Position numbers and translations under genes: made by a program
In this document: positions 33,808 to 42,605 of the stretch, piece by piece
Layout of the letters: every line of letters begins with the position of its first letter
Numbering within the stretch: the first letter of the stretch is position 1
NCBI RefSeq assembly: GCF_900117425.1
Contig: NZ_FPEH01000011.1
Location: forward strand, 744,001-808,000
Origin: Novosphingobium sp. NDB2Meth1
GTDB taxonomy: Bacteria; Pseudomonadota; Alphaproteobacteria; Sphingomonadales; Sphingomonadaceae
Reading direction: 5' to 3'
Length of the DNA stretch: 64,000 nucleotides
Notes under the pieces: model-generated
Told to the model about the DNA's origin: nothing
The model's input: the letters and a program-made list of their open reading frames with translations, nothing else
Database searches by the model: none

Positions 33808-34288
33808 CGATCGCCTGCGCCGCCGCGGTCACGTCCGCCCAGGTCACCGCGAAATCCTCCTCGCTCCCGCCATAGGGATCGATCACCGCCGTCCCTTCGC
33901 GGCCCGGCACAAGGTCCATCAGCAGGCTCAGCCGCGCATTGGGCCCTGCGAGCGGGCGGCCCATGAACCCTTTTGGCTCGATCCGCTTCAGATCGCGCAA
34001 GTTCTGCTGATCGAGCGCATAGATATGGCCGAAGCGGCGGAAGTCTTCGCGTCGCACCTGCCGCGCGCGATAGCCCGAAATGTCGATCCCATGCCGGGCC
34101 GCCTCGGCAATCGCGCGGCGGTCCGGCGGATCACCGGCATGCCAGCCCCCGGTTCCGGCCGAATCGATGGTCACCGCGAGACCGGCAGCAACGGCCTCGG
34201 CCCGCAAAGCGGCCTCGGCGAGCGGCGAACGACAGATATTGCCAAGGCACACGAACAGGACGGACGGCTGGCTCACGAGAGGCCTCAT
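33791..34288 (-). CDS. Low-molecular-weight protein-tyrosine phosphatase
   Basis: A 165-residue LMW-PTP. The P-loop CLGNICRS (Cys14, Arg20) opens the protein and the general-acid Asp is in VIDPYGGSEEDF. These enzymes dephosphorylate Tyr residues, including those on exopolysaccharide kinases, but no Wzc-like kinase is nearby. Its 3' end overlaps the convergent ada gene by 17 bases. It lies just behind the acyltransferase gene transcribed the same way, with a 3-base gap, and may be co-transcribed. Confidence 0.93.
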   Translation of the reverse strand: MRPLVSQPSVLFVCLGNICRSPLAEAALRAEAVAAGLAVTIDSAGTGGWHAGDPPDRRAIAEAARHGIDISGYRARQVRREDFRRFGHIYALDQQNLRDLKRIEPKGFMGRPLAGPNARLSLLMDLVPGREGTAVIDPYGGSEEDFAVTWADVTAAAQAIVSRLR

Positions 34289-34291
34289 GGG

Positions 34292-35308
34292 TCAGATGGC
34301 GACAAGCCGCCGCTGGGCTTCGCGGCCCATCGCGACGAGAAACGGATCCTCTTCCTGCCTACGTGAAAACACGGATTTGCTGTCAATGTCCAGCCAGCGA
34401 TGCGCAACAATCGCTTGCCCGATGGCACCGCCCAGCGTTTCGCCCGGCCCCAGCAGCACGATCCGATCCGGTGCAAACTCCCTCAGCGCCACGGTGATCG
34501 CGGCGGTGAAGTCATAGGCCTCCAGGATCTGGTGCCCGAAAGTATAGTCCCACAGCTCCGCCGCATCGGTCTCGAACTGCCGCCACACCTTGCCGCGCCC
34601 GTCGATCAGCGGCACCTGCGGCGCGCCGAACCAGTCCGCCGGCAGCGACGCGCGCGCCGCATCCGCACTCGCCTGCATCAAAGGCGTGTGGAACGGCCCA
34701 TGCCCAGCCAGCCGCAGCGGCGCACGCGGCAAGGGCGGCAGCGCTGCATTCAAGGCATCGAGCGCGCGCTCCGGCCCCGCCACCACCAGCATCCCGCCCA
34801 GCCGGATCGAAGGCAAAACGCCCACTCGCGCGCAGGCTGCTTCCACCGCGCGCTCGGTCGCGGGGTCGACCCGCCAGTCCTCGCCCGCCATCACGATCAC
34901 CGCCTGCCCGCCGGGCTCATGCTTCTGCGAGTTCACCCCCATTGCATCGGCAATGGCAAAGCCATGCTCGCCCGAAACCGCCCCCGCACAGGCCAGCGCG
35001 GTATACCAGCCCATCGAATTGCCGGTGACCGCGACAACCTCGAACCGCTCGCGATCAAGGCTGAGAAAATCCAGATAGGCACAGGCATGGATCAGCGGCG
35101 CCGCCACATCCCCGCGCGGATGGAGCTTCGCATCAAACTTCTTGGCGCCGTCGAGCTCGCTCAGCGTCGGCTTCCCCGCCGCGCCCCGCACCCCGTCGAA
35201 ATGCGCCAGCCACGGCGATCCGGCATGATGCCGCGCCAGATAGCCCAGCTCCGGCGCGTTATACGTGCCCCGCCCCGGGCACACGACGACGACGGTTTCC
35301 TTAGCCAC
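34292..35308 (-). CDS. Malonyl-CoA:ACP transacylase-like acyltransferase
   Basis: A 338-residue FabD-fold protein. The nucleophile Ser is in VVAVTGNSMGWYTALACAGAVS (GxSxG) near residue 100 and the catalytic His in LAGHGPFHTPLM near residue 210. The N-terminal VVVVCPGRGTYNAPELGYL corresponds to the GQG start of transacylases, with R in place of Q. It is therefore not a typical FabD. The start is GTG 35308, inside the last codons of the E1 gene (8-base overlap), so the two should be made together. It may move an acyl group produced or used by the neighbouring E1 enzyme; that link is inference. Confidence 0.78.
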   Translation of the reverse strand: MAKETVVVVCPGRGTYNAPELGYLARHHAGSPWLAHFDGVRGAAGKPTLSELDGAKKFDAKLHPRGDVAAPLIHACAYLDFLSLDRERFEVVAVTGNSMGWYTALACAGAVSGEHGFAIADAMGVNSQKHEPGGQAVIVMAGEDWRVDPATERAVEAACARVGVLPSIRLGGMLVVAGPERALDALNAALPPLPRAPLRLAGHGPFHTPLMQASADAARASLPADWFGAPQVPLIDGRGKVWRQFETDAAELWDYTFGHQILEAYDFTAAITVALREFAPDRIVLLGPGETLGGAIGQAIVAHRWLDIDSKSVFSRRQEEDPFLVAMGREAQRRLVAI

Positions 35309-37499
35309 GCACCATCTCCAGCGCCTTGGCGACAATCCCGTCCCGGCTCGGCAAGGTATGCGTCGCTGCACGTGCGAGCGGGATGAAGCTGTCCGTCGCC
35401 GCCAGCACGCCGAGCGCCTTGTCCGGCGCGCGCAAGGCCAAGAGCGCCAGCAGCGCCTCGCTCTGCGAACCCGTCTCGCGGCACTCGTCCACCACCAGCA
35501 CCCGTCCGCATGGCACCACCGCTTCCAGCAGCGCATCCTCCGCCAGCGGCGCGATCCAGCGCAAGTCGATCACCCGCACGTTGACGCCCTGCTCCGCCAG
35601 CAGCTTCTGCGCCTGCAGCGAAAGGTACACCCCGTTGCCATAGGTGACGATGGCAAGGTCCGTGCCCTCTCCATGCACCCCGATCTCGCCGACGCGAATC
35701 TCGGCTTGGCCCGGCGCCTCATAGACCGATGTCCACAGCCCATCGCCTTCCGCATGGAGATCGCGCGTCATGTAGAGCGCAATCGGCTCCACGAAGATCA
35801 CGACGCGCTGCTCCTCATGCGCCAGCCGCACGCATTCGCGCAGCATCAGCACCGCCTCGCGCCCGCAAGACGGCACCGCGATGACCAGCCCCGGAATGTC
35901 GCGGAACACGGCAAGGCTGTTGTCGTTGTGGAAGTGCCCGCCAAACCCTTTCTGATAGGGCAGCCCGGCGATCCGCACGACCATCGGGTTGGTATACTGC
36001 CCGTTCGAGAAGAACGACAAAGTCGCCGCCTCGCCCCGGATCTGGTCCTCGGCATTATGGACGTAGGCCAGGAACTGGATCTCCGGCATCGGCAGCAGCC
36101 CGTTGTGCGCTGCGCCGATCGCCAGCCCCAGAATCGCCTGCTCATCCAGAAGCGTATTGATCACCCGCGCCGAACCGAACCGCGCATGCAGCCGCGCCGT
36201 CGCGTTATAAACCCCGCCCTTCGGCCCCACGTCCTCGCCGCAAACGATCGCATTGGGATATTGCAGCAGCAGGTCCGCCATGGCCCACGAGATGAGCCGC
36301 GCCATATGCTGCGGCTTCTCCATCACCGCCGCTTCATCGGCAAACACCGCCGCCCGCGCCTCTGCGCTCGCCAGCGGACGCTCCACGCCCTCGCGCTTCG
36401 GCGGCACGATGCTCGCCATCACCGCCGCCGCATCAGGGAGCTTCGGGCGCAGAATCGCCAGCTCCACCTGCCGCAGCAATTGCGCCTCGATGGCGTCGTA
36501 CTCGCGCCGCACATCGGCCGCGCTCATCACGCCTTCCTCGATCAGCAAGGCTGCACTTGCCAGCAAGGGATCGCGCGCATTGTCCGCCGCGATTTCCTCC
36601 TTGCTGAGGTACACGCCCTGCACATCGTTCCCGGCATGGCCATAGAGCCGCACCGTCTTCATGTGCAGGAACACCGGCCTCCGATAGCGCCGCGCATATT
36701 CGACCGCCTCGCTCGCCCCGCGCCACGCATCGGCCAGATCGCAGCCATCGCACTGGATGTAGTGCAGCCCCGCCCGCGTGGACCAGTTCGCCTCGATCCA
36801 GCCCATCGGCGTCTTGGTCGAAATGCCGATCCCGTTGTCCTCGCACAGGAACACGATGGGCATCGGCGTCCCCTGAAACGCCGCCCAGGCCGCCGTGTTC
36901 AGCGCACCGACCGCGGTCGAATGGTTGGCCGAAGCATCGCCGAACGAGCACAGCACGACGCCATCCTTGGCGAGCGTCGTTTCCTCCAGCCCCATCCGCC
37001 GCGCGATCCCGATGGAAAACGCCGCCCCCACCGCCTTGGGCAAGTGGCTCGCGATCGTCGAAGTCTGCGGCGGAATCGCCAGCCGCTTCGAACCCAGCAC
37101 CTTGTGCCGCCCGCCCGAAATCGGGTCCTCCGCGCTCGCGGTGAACGAAAGCAGCATGTCCCACATCGGGTTCTCGCCCGGCACGCGGCTGGCGCGGTGG
37201 ATCTGGAACGCGGCATCGCGGTAGTGCAGGAACGCAATGTCATCCACACGCAGCGCCTCGGCGAGCGCAGCATTGCCCTCGTGCCCCGAGGAACCGATGG
37301 TATAGAAGCCCTCGCCCCGCGCCTGCAATTTGCGGGAGAGCCGGTCGAGCTGGCGGCTCACCATCTGGCTATGCAGGATTGCCGCCGCGCGCTTCGGATC
37401 GAGGCCGACCGCAGCCAGTCCCAAGTTGCTCCCGCGCTGCAATGTCCCCGCGTCCAGCGCGGCAACAAACTGCTCATGGACCTGCTGTGCGGCGTCCAT
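35301..37499 (-). CDS. Fused alpha-beta E1 thiamine dehydrogenase (branched-chain/2-oxoacid type)
   Basis: A 732-residue protein joining E1-alpha (residues ~1-360) and E1-beta (~400-730) of 2-oxoacid dehydrogenases. The alpha part has GFYTIGSSGHEGN, the thiamine-diphosphate motif CSFGDASANHSTAVGALNTA ... FLCEDNGIGIS and VRLYGHAGNDVQGVYLS. The beta part has VCGEDVGPKGGVYNAT, RVINTLLDEQAILGLAIGAA and FGGHFHNDNSL. Enzymes of this kind decarboxylate 2-oxoacids and acylate an E2 lipoyl domain. No E2 or E3 gene is in the window; the next gene is a FabD-like acyltransferase overlapping by 8 bases. The substrate is unknown. Confidence 0.88.
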   Translation of the reverse strand: MDAAQQVHEQFVAALDAGTLQRGSNLGLAAVGLDPKRAAAILHSQMVSRQLDRLSRKLQARGEGFYTIGSSGHEGNAALAEALRVDDIAFLHYRDAAFQIHRASRVPGENPMWDMLLSFTASAEDPISGGRHKVLGSKRLAIPPQTSTIASHLPKAVGAAFSIGIARRMGLEETTLAKDGVVLCSFGDASANHSTAVGALNTAAWAAFQGTPMPIVFLCEDNGIGISTKTPMGWIEANWSTRAGLHYIQCDGCDLADAWRGASEAVEYARRYRRPVFLHMKTVRLYGHAGNDVQGVYLSKEEIAADNARDPLLASAALLIEEGVMSAADVRREYDAIEAQLLRQVELAILRPKLPDAAAVMASIVPPKREGVERPLASAEARAAVFADEAAVMEKPQHMARLISWAMADLLLQYPNAIVCGEDVGPKGGVYNATARLHARFGSARVINTLLDEQAILGLAIGAAHNGLLPMPEIQFLAYVHNAEDQIRGEAATLSFFSNGQYTNPMVVRIAGLPYQKGFGGHFHNDNSLAVFRDIPGLVIAVPSCGREAVLMLRECVRLAHEEQRVVIFVEPIALYMTRDLHAEGDGLWTSVYEAPGQAEIRVGEIGVHGEGTDLAIVTYGNGVYLSLQAQKLLAEQGVNVRVIDLRWIAPLAEDALLEAVVPCGRVLVVDECRETGSQSEALLALLALRAPDKALGVLAATDSFIPLARAATHTLPSRDGIVAKALEMVRG

Positions 37500-37560
37500 C
37501 AGCGCGAACCGGTTTCAGTCGTGATCATTTCGCCAGCCCTAGCGAAAGGTACGCAGGCCG

Positions 37561-38625
37561 TCACCCCTTGTGAGGCGCCAAAGCCGCCCGCCCCAGCGCC
37601 GGATCATCGGTAAAGAACCCGTCCACCCCCGCCGCCACGAACGCCCGCACATCTGCCACCATCCCCTGCGGCCACCGCGCATTAGCATCGCCGCCGCGCA
37701 AGTTCACCGGCAGAAACTGGTTCTCCGGGCGAAATGTGAACACGCTGACCTTCAGCCCAGCCTTGTGCGCATCGGCGATGAGCGCGGCAGGCGGCCCGGA
37801 TTGGCCCGCCGCATCCAGCGGGATCACCCGCCGCAGCGGCGGCGAAATCCACTGCGCATAGGTCGCGATCTCGGCCAGCCCGGCAGGCGTCACCATATCC
37901 TCGAACGTCAGCACCCCACTCGCCAAGACCACATCCGCCGGCTGCCTGACCTCCGGCCCCTGAATCAGTTGCAGCAACTCCACATTGCGCTGCTCCGCCA
38001 GTTCCTTGTGCAACCGCTTCAAGGTCGCGATTTCAAAACATTGCACAATCACCGGCGCGCGCCGCAGGTATGCCGAGCCCTTGATCGCCGCGACCAGCAT
38101 GCCCGGCGTATCGAACCCCAGCCCCGCGAAGTACGTTGGATGCTTCAGCTCCGGGACCAGCCCCACCCGCCGCTTGCTGCGCGCCGCGAGCGCCACGATC
38201 TCGCCCAAGGTCGCCACCTCGAACTGGCCATCATGCGCCTTGCTCTCCGGTCGCAGAGCCCCCAGCCGCTCCTTCGCGCGCAGCGTCTTCAGTTCCGCCA
38301 GCGTGAAGTCCTCGGTAAACCAGCCCTCTTGGGCGCGCCCGTCGATCACTTTCACCACGCGCCGCGCGGCAAACTCCGGGTGGCTCGCCACATCCGTCGT
38401 CTCGGCGATGTTGCTCTCGTGCCGCGCCACCAGCACGCCGTCCTTCGTCGGCACGAGGTCGGGCTCGATGAAATCCGCCCCGTCCGCAATCGCCCGCTCA
38501 TAGGCTGCCAGCGTCTCCTCCGGCAGCCACGCGGAAGCGCCGCGATGCGCGAAGATCAGCGGTTTGGCGGCAAGCGGTGCAGTGGTCATCACCAGTCCCA
38601 GAACCAGCAGCAAGCGGACCATCAT
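37561..38625 (-). CDS. Periplasmic glycerophosphodiester phosphodiesterase
   Basis: A 354-residue GDPD (GlpQ type). A signal peptide (MVRLLLVLGLVMTTAPLAA) is followed by the catalytic FAHRGASAWLPEETLAAY with HR, then ADFIEPDLVPTKDGVLVARHE (acidic metal ligands and second His) and LVPELKHPTYFAG. It hydrolyses glycerophosphodiesters in the periplasm to glycerol-3-phosphate plus alcohol. The ATG at 38625 follows GGGAG at proper spacing. It lies on the same strand as its neighbours with a 41-base gap to the downstream-oriented nitrilase gene behind it. Confidence 0.93.
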   Translation of the reverse strand: MMVRLLLVLGLVMTTAPLAAKPLIFAHRGASAWLPEETLAAYERAIADGADFIEPDLVPTKDGVLVARHESNIAETTDVASHPEFAARRVVKVIDGRAQEGWFTEDFTLAELKTLRAKERLGALRPESKAHDGQFEVATLGEIVALAARSKRRVGLVPELKHPTYFAGLGFDTPGMLVAAIKGSAYLRRAPVIVQCFEIATLKRLHKELAEQRNVELLQLIQGPEVRQPADVVLASGVLTFEDMVTPAGLAEIATYAQWISPPLRRVIPLDAAGQSGPPAALIADAHKAGLKVSVFTFRPENQFLPVNLRGGDANARWPQGMVADVRAFVAAGVDGFFTDDPALGRAALAPHKG

Positions 38626-38666
38626 GGCGAAACTCCCGGTGGAATGCACCCGCTATGCCGTATCGG

Positions 38667-39641
38667 TTACAGCAGAGAGACCACGTGCAAGGCCGGCAGT
38701 GGTCCCGCCCCCGGCTGATCACGCCAATCGCGCGCATTGAGCACGCCGCCATCGGCGCGCAATTCGGCCACCTTGCCAAGATCGATCTCGGCGAACACCC
38801 ACTGGCTCTCACCCTCGGCACCAATCGCGATCACGCCGTCCTCGGGCATCCCGCGATCCGGCGGCCCATAGACCCCCGCCGCGCCCCGGTTCACGTCCAC
38901 CGCCGGAGACCATTCAGCCTCACCCACCGTCGGCGATTGCACCGCATAGCACTGGCCTTCGAGCGCCCGCGCCTGCGCGCCCAGCCGCACACGCCAATAG
39001 CCATGCAGGCTGTCGGTGCAGCTCGGCACCAGCAGCACTTCGGCCCCGGCATCCACCGCCGCGCGCGCCAGCAGCGGAAACTCGCTGTCATAGCAGATCA
39101 GCACCGCCAGCTTGCCCAGCGCCGTCTCGAACAGCGTAAGGCCATCCACCCCCGCCGAAACAAACCACTGCTCACGCTCGAAGCGCGTCATCACCAGCTT
39201 GTCCTGCGTGCCCGCCTTGCCGCTGGGCGCAAACAGCCGCGCCGCATTGCGATAGCGACCATCGGCATCGAGGCGCGGCAGGCTCGCCGCCAGAATATGC
39301 AGGCCAAACCGCTTGGCCAGCTCGGCATGCAGCGCATCCACCTGTGGTACCAGCGCGGCCACGCTCGCCAGCGATCCCGCCAGATCCCCCATCGTCGCAG
39401 GCTCGAGGCTCGCCAGCTCCATCCCGCCATATTCGGGAAACACCGCCAGCGCCGCGCCGCTTTCCGCCGCACTCGCCACCCAGCGCGTCAGCTTGGCCTC
39501 ATAGGCGTCCCAATCGGCCAGCGGCTCGATCGGATACTGCGCGGCGGCGATGGTGTAGCGGACCGAAAAATGGGGACTGTCCCCTTTTTTCTCGGGGACT
39601 GTCCCCAATTTTCGGCCCGCGTCCGCGCCCATGCTCACCAT
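38667..39641 (-). CDS. Nitrilase-superfamily carbon-nitrogen hydrolase
   Basis: About 324 residues from ATG 39641, which overlaps the GNAT gene's stop. The catalytic triad is visible: Glu in AVFPEYGGMEL, Lys in TQDKLVMTRFERE, Cys in LAVLICYDSEFPLLA. It hydrolyses an amide or nitrile C-N bond; the substrate is unknown. Family homology starts at YTIAAAQYPIEPL; the ~25 residues before it (including KLGTVPEKKGDSPHF) are encoded by an extragenic repeat with two GGGGACTGTCCCC palindromes. No start codon lies between the repeat and the domain, so either the repeat is translated as an N-terminal extension or an unusual start is used. It belongs to an overlapping SnoaL-like/GNAT/nitrilase unit. Confidence 0.82.
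   Translation of the reverse strand: MVSMGADAGRKLGTVPEKKGDSPHFSVRYTIAAAQYPIEPLADWDAYEAKLTRWVASAAESGAALAVFPEYGGMELASLEPATMGDLAGSLASVAALVPQVDALHAELAKRFGLHILAASLPRLDADGRYRNAARLFAPSGKAGTQDKLVMTRFEREQWFVSAGVDGLTLFETALGKLAVLICYDSEFPLLARAAVDAGAEVLLVPSCTDSLHGYWRVRLGAQARALEGQCYAVQSPTVGEAEWSPAVDVNRGAAGVYGPPDRGMPEDGVIAIGAEGESQWVFAEIDLGKVAELRADGGVLNARDWRDQPGAGPLPALHVVSLL
39572..39606. repeat. Pair of GGGGACTGTCCCC palindromes within a coding region
   Basis: Two copies of GGGGACTGTCCCC (39572-39584 and 39594-39606) sit nine bases apart, flanked by AATTTT and AAAAAT. They fall inside the 5' part of the nitrilase frame. Such palindromes are usually extragenic. Confidence 0.85.
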
Positions 39642-40222
39642 TCCCTCAGCCAATACTGCATGGCCTTCAGGCTCTCGCCCTCCTCGCCGTGCTCCTTCCA
39701 CGCCAGTTCCGTCACCAGCCCCGGCACCACCGCATAGCCGCGCTTCGTCCAGAACGCATCGTGCGGCACATAGCCCGCCGGCTTCGCTGGATGATCGTCC
39801 GCCCGGATCACCGCAGCAAAGCACGCCGCCGTCGCCCCGCACGCCTTCGCCTGCGCCTCACGGTGATCGAAGAACGCATGCCCGATCCGCTGCCCGCGAT
39901 ACTCCGGCAGCAGCACGCTCTCGCCGAAGTAGAACAACCGGTCCACATCCAGTCCTCGCTGGGCGAACGGCTCGCGGAACTCCGCCTTCTGGTGAATCAT
40001 CGGCGCCGCCGTCGCCGCCCCGACAATGCGCGCGCCATCAAACGCCGCGACCAGCACGGCATCCGCCGCCGCCGCATATTCGGCGAGATACTCCGCCTCG
40101 TAAGCCGCATCGCCGTCATAGAGATAGGGGTAAGCCGCAAAGACCGTGATCCGCAGCTGAGCCAGATCATCCAGCGCCGCGCCGATTTCCACGCCGGTCA
40201 GCGGGCGGACGGTGACGCTCAC
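39635..40222 (-). CDS. GNAT-family N-acetyltransferase
   Basis: A 195-residue single-domain GNAT. The acetyl-CoA pyrophosphate-binding loop is LLPEYRGQRIGHAFFDHREAQAK near residue 106 (RGQRIG as the Q/RxxGxG/A motif). Further strands are VLVAAFDGARIVGAATAAP and GATAACFAAV. It starts at GTG 40222, overlapping the stop of the SnoaL-like gene (GTGA), and its own stop overlaps the nitrilase start. Translational coupling of all three genes implies a common pathway, but the acceptor substrate is unknown. Confidence 0.85.
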   Translation of the reverse strand: MSVTVRPLTGVEIGAALDDLAQLRITVFAAYPYLYDGDAAYEAEYLAEYAAAADAVLVAAFDGARIVGAATAAPMIHQKAEFREPFAQRGLDVDRLFYFGESVLLPEYRGQRIGHAFFDHREAQAKACGATAACFAAVIRADDHPAKPAGYVPHDAFWTKRGYAVVPGLVTELAWKEHGEEGESLKAMQYWLREW

Positions 40223-40629
40223 CCGACCACCTGCGCGGTCCAGTCCGCCAGGTTGTAGTACATCGTCAGCCGCGTGATCCTGCCGCCGTCCACCGCGATA
40301 AACGCGCCCGCCGGCAGCACATAAGTCTGGCCATCGGCCTCGGGCAGCCCCTCGTCGGTCGCAAGGTAGGCGCCATGCACCACGAACTCCGCCGCCGCGC
40401 GCGCACCGTCATCGGTCGCCATCAGCACGATGTCCTTCAATTCTTCCTTGTAGCAGCGCTCCATGTGGCCAAGGAACGCGGCGAACTTGTCCTTGCCGAT
40501 GACCCGCTCGCCCTGGTTCACGTCATGCGCGACATCGTCGGCAAGGCAATCAAGCATCCCCTGCCAGTTGCCCGCATTGAACGCGGCGTAATAGCGGGTC
40601 AGCAGGGCAATGGTGTCAGCACGGCTCAT
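40219..40629 (-). CDS. SnoaL-like/NTF2-fold protein
   Basis: A 136-residue NTF2-like (ketosteroid-isomerase-fold) protein: ALLTRYYAAFNAGNWQGMLDCLADDVAHDVNQG at the start and RITRLTMYYNLADWTAQV at the end. It is close in form to nuclear transport factor 2-like 'YybH/ketosteroid isomerase-related' proteins found in amine or nitrogen-compound catabolism. There is no signal peptide. It heads an overlapping unit with GNAT and nitrilase genes. Confidence 0.82.
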   Translation of the reverse strand: MSRADTIALLTRYYAAFNAGNWQGMLDCLADDVAHDVNQGERVIGKDKFAAFLGHMERCYKEELKDIVLMATDDGARAAAEFVVHGAYLATDEGLPEADGQTYVLPAGAFIAVDGGRITRLTMYYNLADWTAQVVG

Positions 40630-40710
40630 GGGACGGTCTCCTTCAGCGTCGCGCTTCTAGCGGTGGCTGCGGTAATGCACCACATTACAAAAACGCAAAA
40701 CGCCGCCAGT

Positions 40711-40847
40711 CCTCCCCATTTTTCCGCAAGGACAAATGGGGAGGTGGCAGCCTCGCTCATCCTGAGCTTGTCGAAGGAAGGGCTGACGGAGGGGTACTAC
40801 CTCCCCGGAACGGGGAGGGGGACCGCCCGAAGGGTGGTGGAGGGGTC
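40711..40847. repeat. Mosaic of three extragenic repeat types
   Basis: Starting with CCTCCCCATTT...AAATGGGGAGGTGGCAG (type A), the sequence is interrupted by CTCATCCTGAGCTTGTCGAAGGA (40753-40782), resumes with GGGCTGACGGAGGGGT, and ends with a 48-bp element (40800-40847) identical to 50947-50994. Type A copies without the interruption are at 42544-42605 and 48802-48865. Confidence 0.9.
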
Positions 40848-41447
40848 TTACCCGAACAGCTTCGCCGCCGTCGTCGCCACACGCTGGCCGAGGTAGCGGG
40901 CGCCTTCCAGTTCGGTCTCGCTCGGCTGGCGGCTGCCGTCGCCGCCCGCCACCGTGGTCGCCCCGTAAGGCGCGCCGCCGACGACTTCGTCATGCCGCAT
41001 CTGGCCCTGATGGCCATAGTCGAGGCCCACGATGGTCATGCCGAAGTGCAGCAGGTTGGTGATCACCGAAAACAGCGTCGTCTCCTGCCCGCCATGCTGG
41101 GTCGCGGTCGAAACGAACGCCGCGCCGACCTTGCCGTTCAGCGCACCGCGCGCCCACAGGCCGCCGGCCTGATCGAGGAACGCCGCCATCTGGCTGGAAA
41201 TCCGGCCAAACCGCGTGCCGGTGCCGACCACGATCGCGTCGTAGTGCTCCAACTCCGCCACCGTCGCGACGGGCGCGGCCTGATCCAGCTTGAAGTGATG
41301 CGCCCTGGCCACTTCCTCGGGCACCGTCTCGGGCACGCGCTTCACGTCCACCTCGGCGCCCGCCGCGCGCGCACCTTCGGCGATTGCGTTCGCCATCGTT
41401 TCGACATGGCCATAAGCCGAATGATAGAGCACCAGAACCTTTGCCAT
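40848..41447 (-). CDS. wrbA: NAD(P)H:quinone oxidoreductase WrbA
   Basis: A 199-residue flavodoxin-fold quinone reductase. [22 protein letters not shown] carries the FMN phosphate loop; [24 protein letters not shown] and [27 protein letters not shown] are WrbA signatures. It reduces quinones by two electrons and protects from oxidative stress. Length is standard. Its stop codon abuts a repeat mosaic. An inverted repeat (41554-41576) lies in the gap to the divergent purC and may control it. Confidence 0.95.
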   Translation of the reverse strand: MAKVLVLYHSAYGHVETMANAIAEGARAAGAEVDVKRVPETVPEEVARAHHFKLDQAAPVATVAELEHYDAIVVGTGTRFGRISSQMAAFLDQAGGLWARGALNGKVGAAFVSTATQHGGQETTLFSVITNLLHFGMTIVGLDYGHQGQMRHDEVVGGAPYGATTVAGGDGSRQPSETELEGARYLGQRVATTAAKLFG

Positions 41448-41553
41448 CGGATGTATCCTTTGCTGCGCGGGGCACCGAATCGTGCCTGCCGCATCGTGTG
41501 AAGCCTTTCTACGACGCTCCGATGGTCCGGTTCAGCCGGATAAAACTGTCTTC

Positions 41554-41576
41554 CTTGTTCAAGATTATCGAACAAG
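41554..41576. promoter_or_regulatory. Inverted repeat between wrbA and purC
   Basis: CTTGTTC and GAACAAG, 9 bases apart, lie 107 bases from the wrbA start and 171 bases from purC in a 299-base intergenic region. The size suits a dimeric repressor; no regulator gene is adjacent. Nothing else was recognised in the gap. Confidence 0.4.
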
Positions 41577-41746
41577 CGGCCACATATGTGTCCATTTGCG
41601 TGGACGCGCGTTTTGTCCTATGGGCCTCGCCAACTGCCCCGGCCCAGCGCAGGTTTTCCCCGATCGGTGGAAATCCCGCCCCGCCGGGGCTTTTGATTTA
41701 ACGCGCCGCGCTTATCTTCAGCCCAGCGCTAGTGAAAGAATCGCCC

Positions 41747-42532
41747 ATGTCCCGTCGCCGCCAGATCTACGAAGGCAAGGCCAAGATCCTCTACGAAGGC
41801 CCCGAACCCGGCACGATCATCCAGTATTTCAAGGACGATGCCACCGCCTTCAACGCGCAGAAGCGCGGCACGATCAACGGCAAGGGCGTGATCAACAACC
41901 GCATCAGCGAGTATGTGTTCACCCGCCTCGCCCACATCGGCATCCCCACCCACTTCATCCGCCGCCTCAACATGCGCGAACAGCTCGTGCGGCAGGTCGA
42001 GATCATCCCGATCGAAGTCGTCGTGCGCAATGTCGCCGCCGGCTCGATCAGCAAGCGCCTCGGCATCCCCGAGGGTGAGCCGCTGCCCCATACCCTGATC
42101 GAATACTACTACAAGGACGATGCGCTGGGCGATCCGATGGTCGCCGAAGAGCACATCGCCTGCTTCGGCTGGGCCAGCAACGAGGAGATGCAGGACATTT
42201 CCTCGATGGCGATCCGCGTGAACGACTTCATGGTCGGCATGTTCGCGGCGATCAACATCCGCCTCGTCGATTTCAAGCTCGAGTTCGGCCGCATCTGGGA
42301 CGGCGACTACAGCCGCGTCATCCTCGCCGACGAGATCAGCCCCGATGGCTGCCGCCTGTGGGACATGGTCACCGGCGAAAAGCTCGACAAGGACCGCTTC
42401 CGCCGCGATCTCGGCGGTGAGGAAGAAGCCTACCAGGAAGTCGCCCGCCGCCTCGGCCTGCTCGAAAACGACGGCGGCCCCAGCGAAGTCTTCGACCTCG
42501 GCGCCCACCGCAAACTCCGCGGCAAGAAGTAA
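41747..42532 (+). CDS. purC: Phosphoribosylaminoimidazole-succinocarboxamide synthase
   Basis: A 261-residue SAICAR synthetase, the step joining aspartate to CAIR in purine synthesis. [51 protein letters not shown] and [11 protein letters not shown] are signature segments. The ATG at 41747 matches the family start; GTG 41732 is also in frame. It is not linked to purS-purQ, which lie 10 kb downstream on the same strand. Confidence 0.97.
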   Translation: MSRRRQIYEGKAKILYEGPEPGTIIQYFKDDATAFNAQKRGTINGKGVINNRISEYVFTRLAHIGIPTHFIRRLNMREQLVRQVEIIPIEVVVRNVAAGSISKRLGIPEGEPLPHTLIEYYYKDDALGDPMVAEEHIACFGWASNEEMQDISSMAIRVNDFMVGMFAAINIRLVDFKLEFGRIWDGDYSRVILADEISPDGCRLWDMVTGEKLDKDRFRRDLGGEEEAYQEVARRLGLLENDGGPSEVFDLGAHRKLRGKK

Positions 42533-42543
42533 GCCGCCAAGGT

Positions 42544-42605
42544 CCTCCCCATTTTCACGAAGTGCAAATGGGGAGGTGGCAGCCCGCAGGGCTGACGGAG
42601 GGGTA
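42544..42605. repeat. CCTCCCCATTT-type extragenic repeat
   Basis: A type A copy after purC: inverted arms CCTCCCCATTT and AAATGGGGAGG, then GGCAGCCCGCAGGGCTGACGGAGGGG. It can form a hairpin in the purC 3' region. The 351-base gap 42533-42883 is otherwise filled by two further repeats. Confidence 0.85.

Noticed and set aside
35265..37613. 782-codon plus-strand frame opposite the E1 dehydrogenase
   Set aside because: The minus strand encodes a complete thiamine enzyme; the plus frame is Arg/His-rich without motifs.
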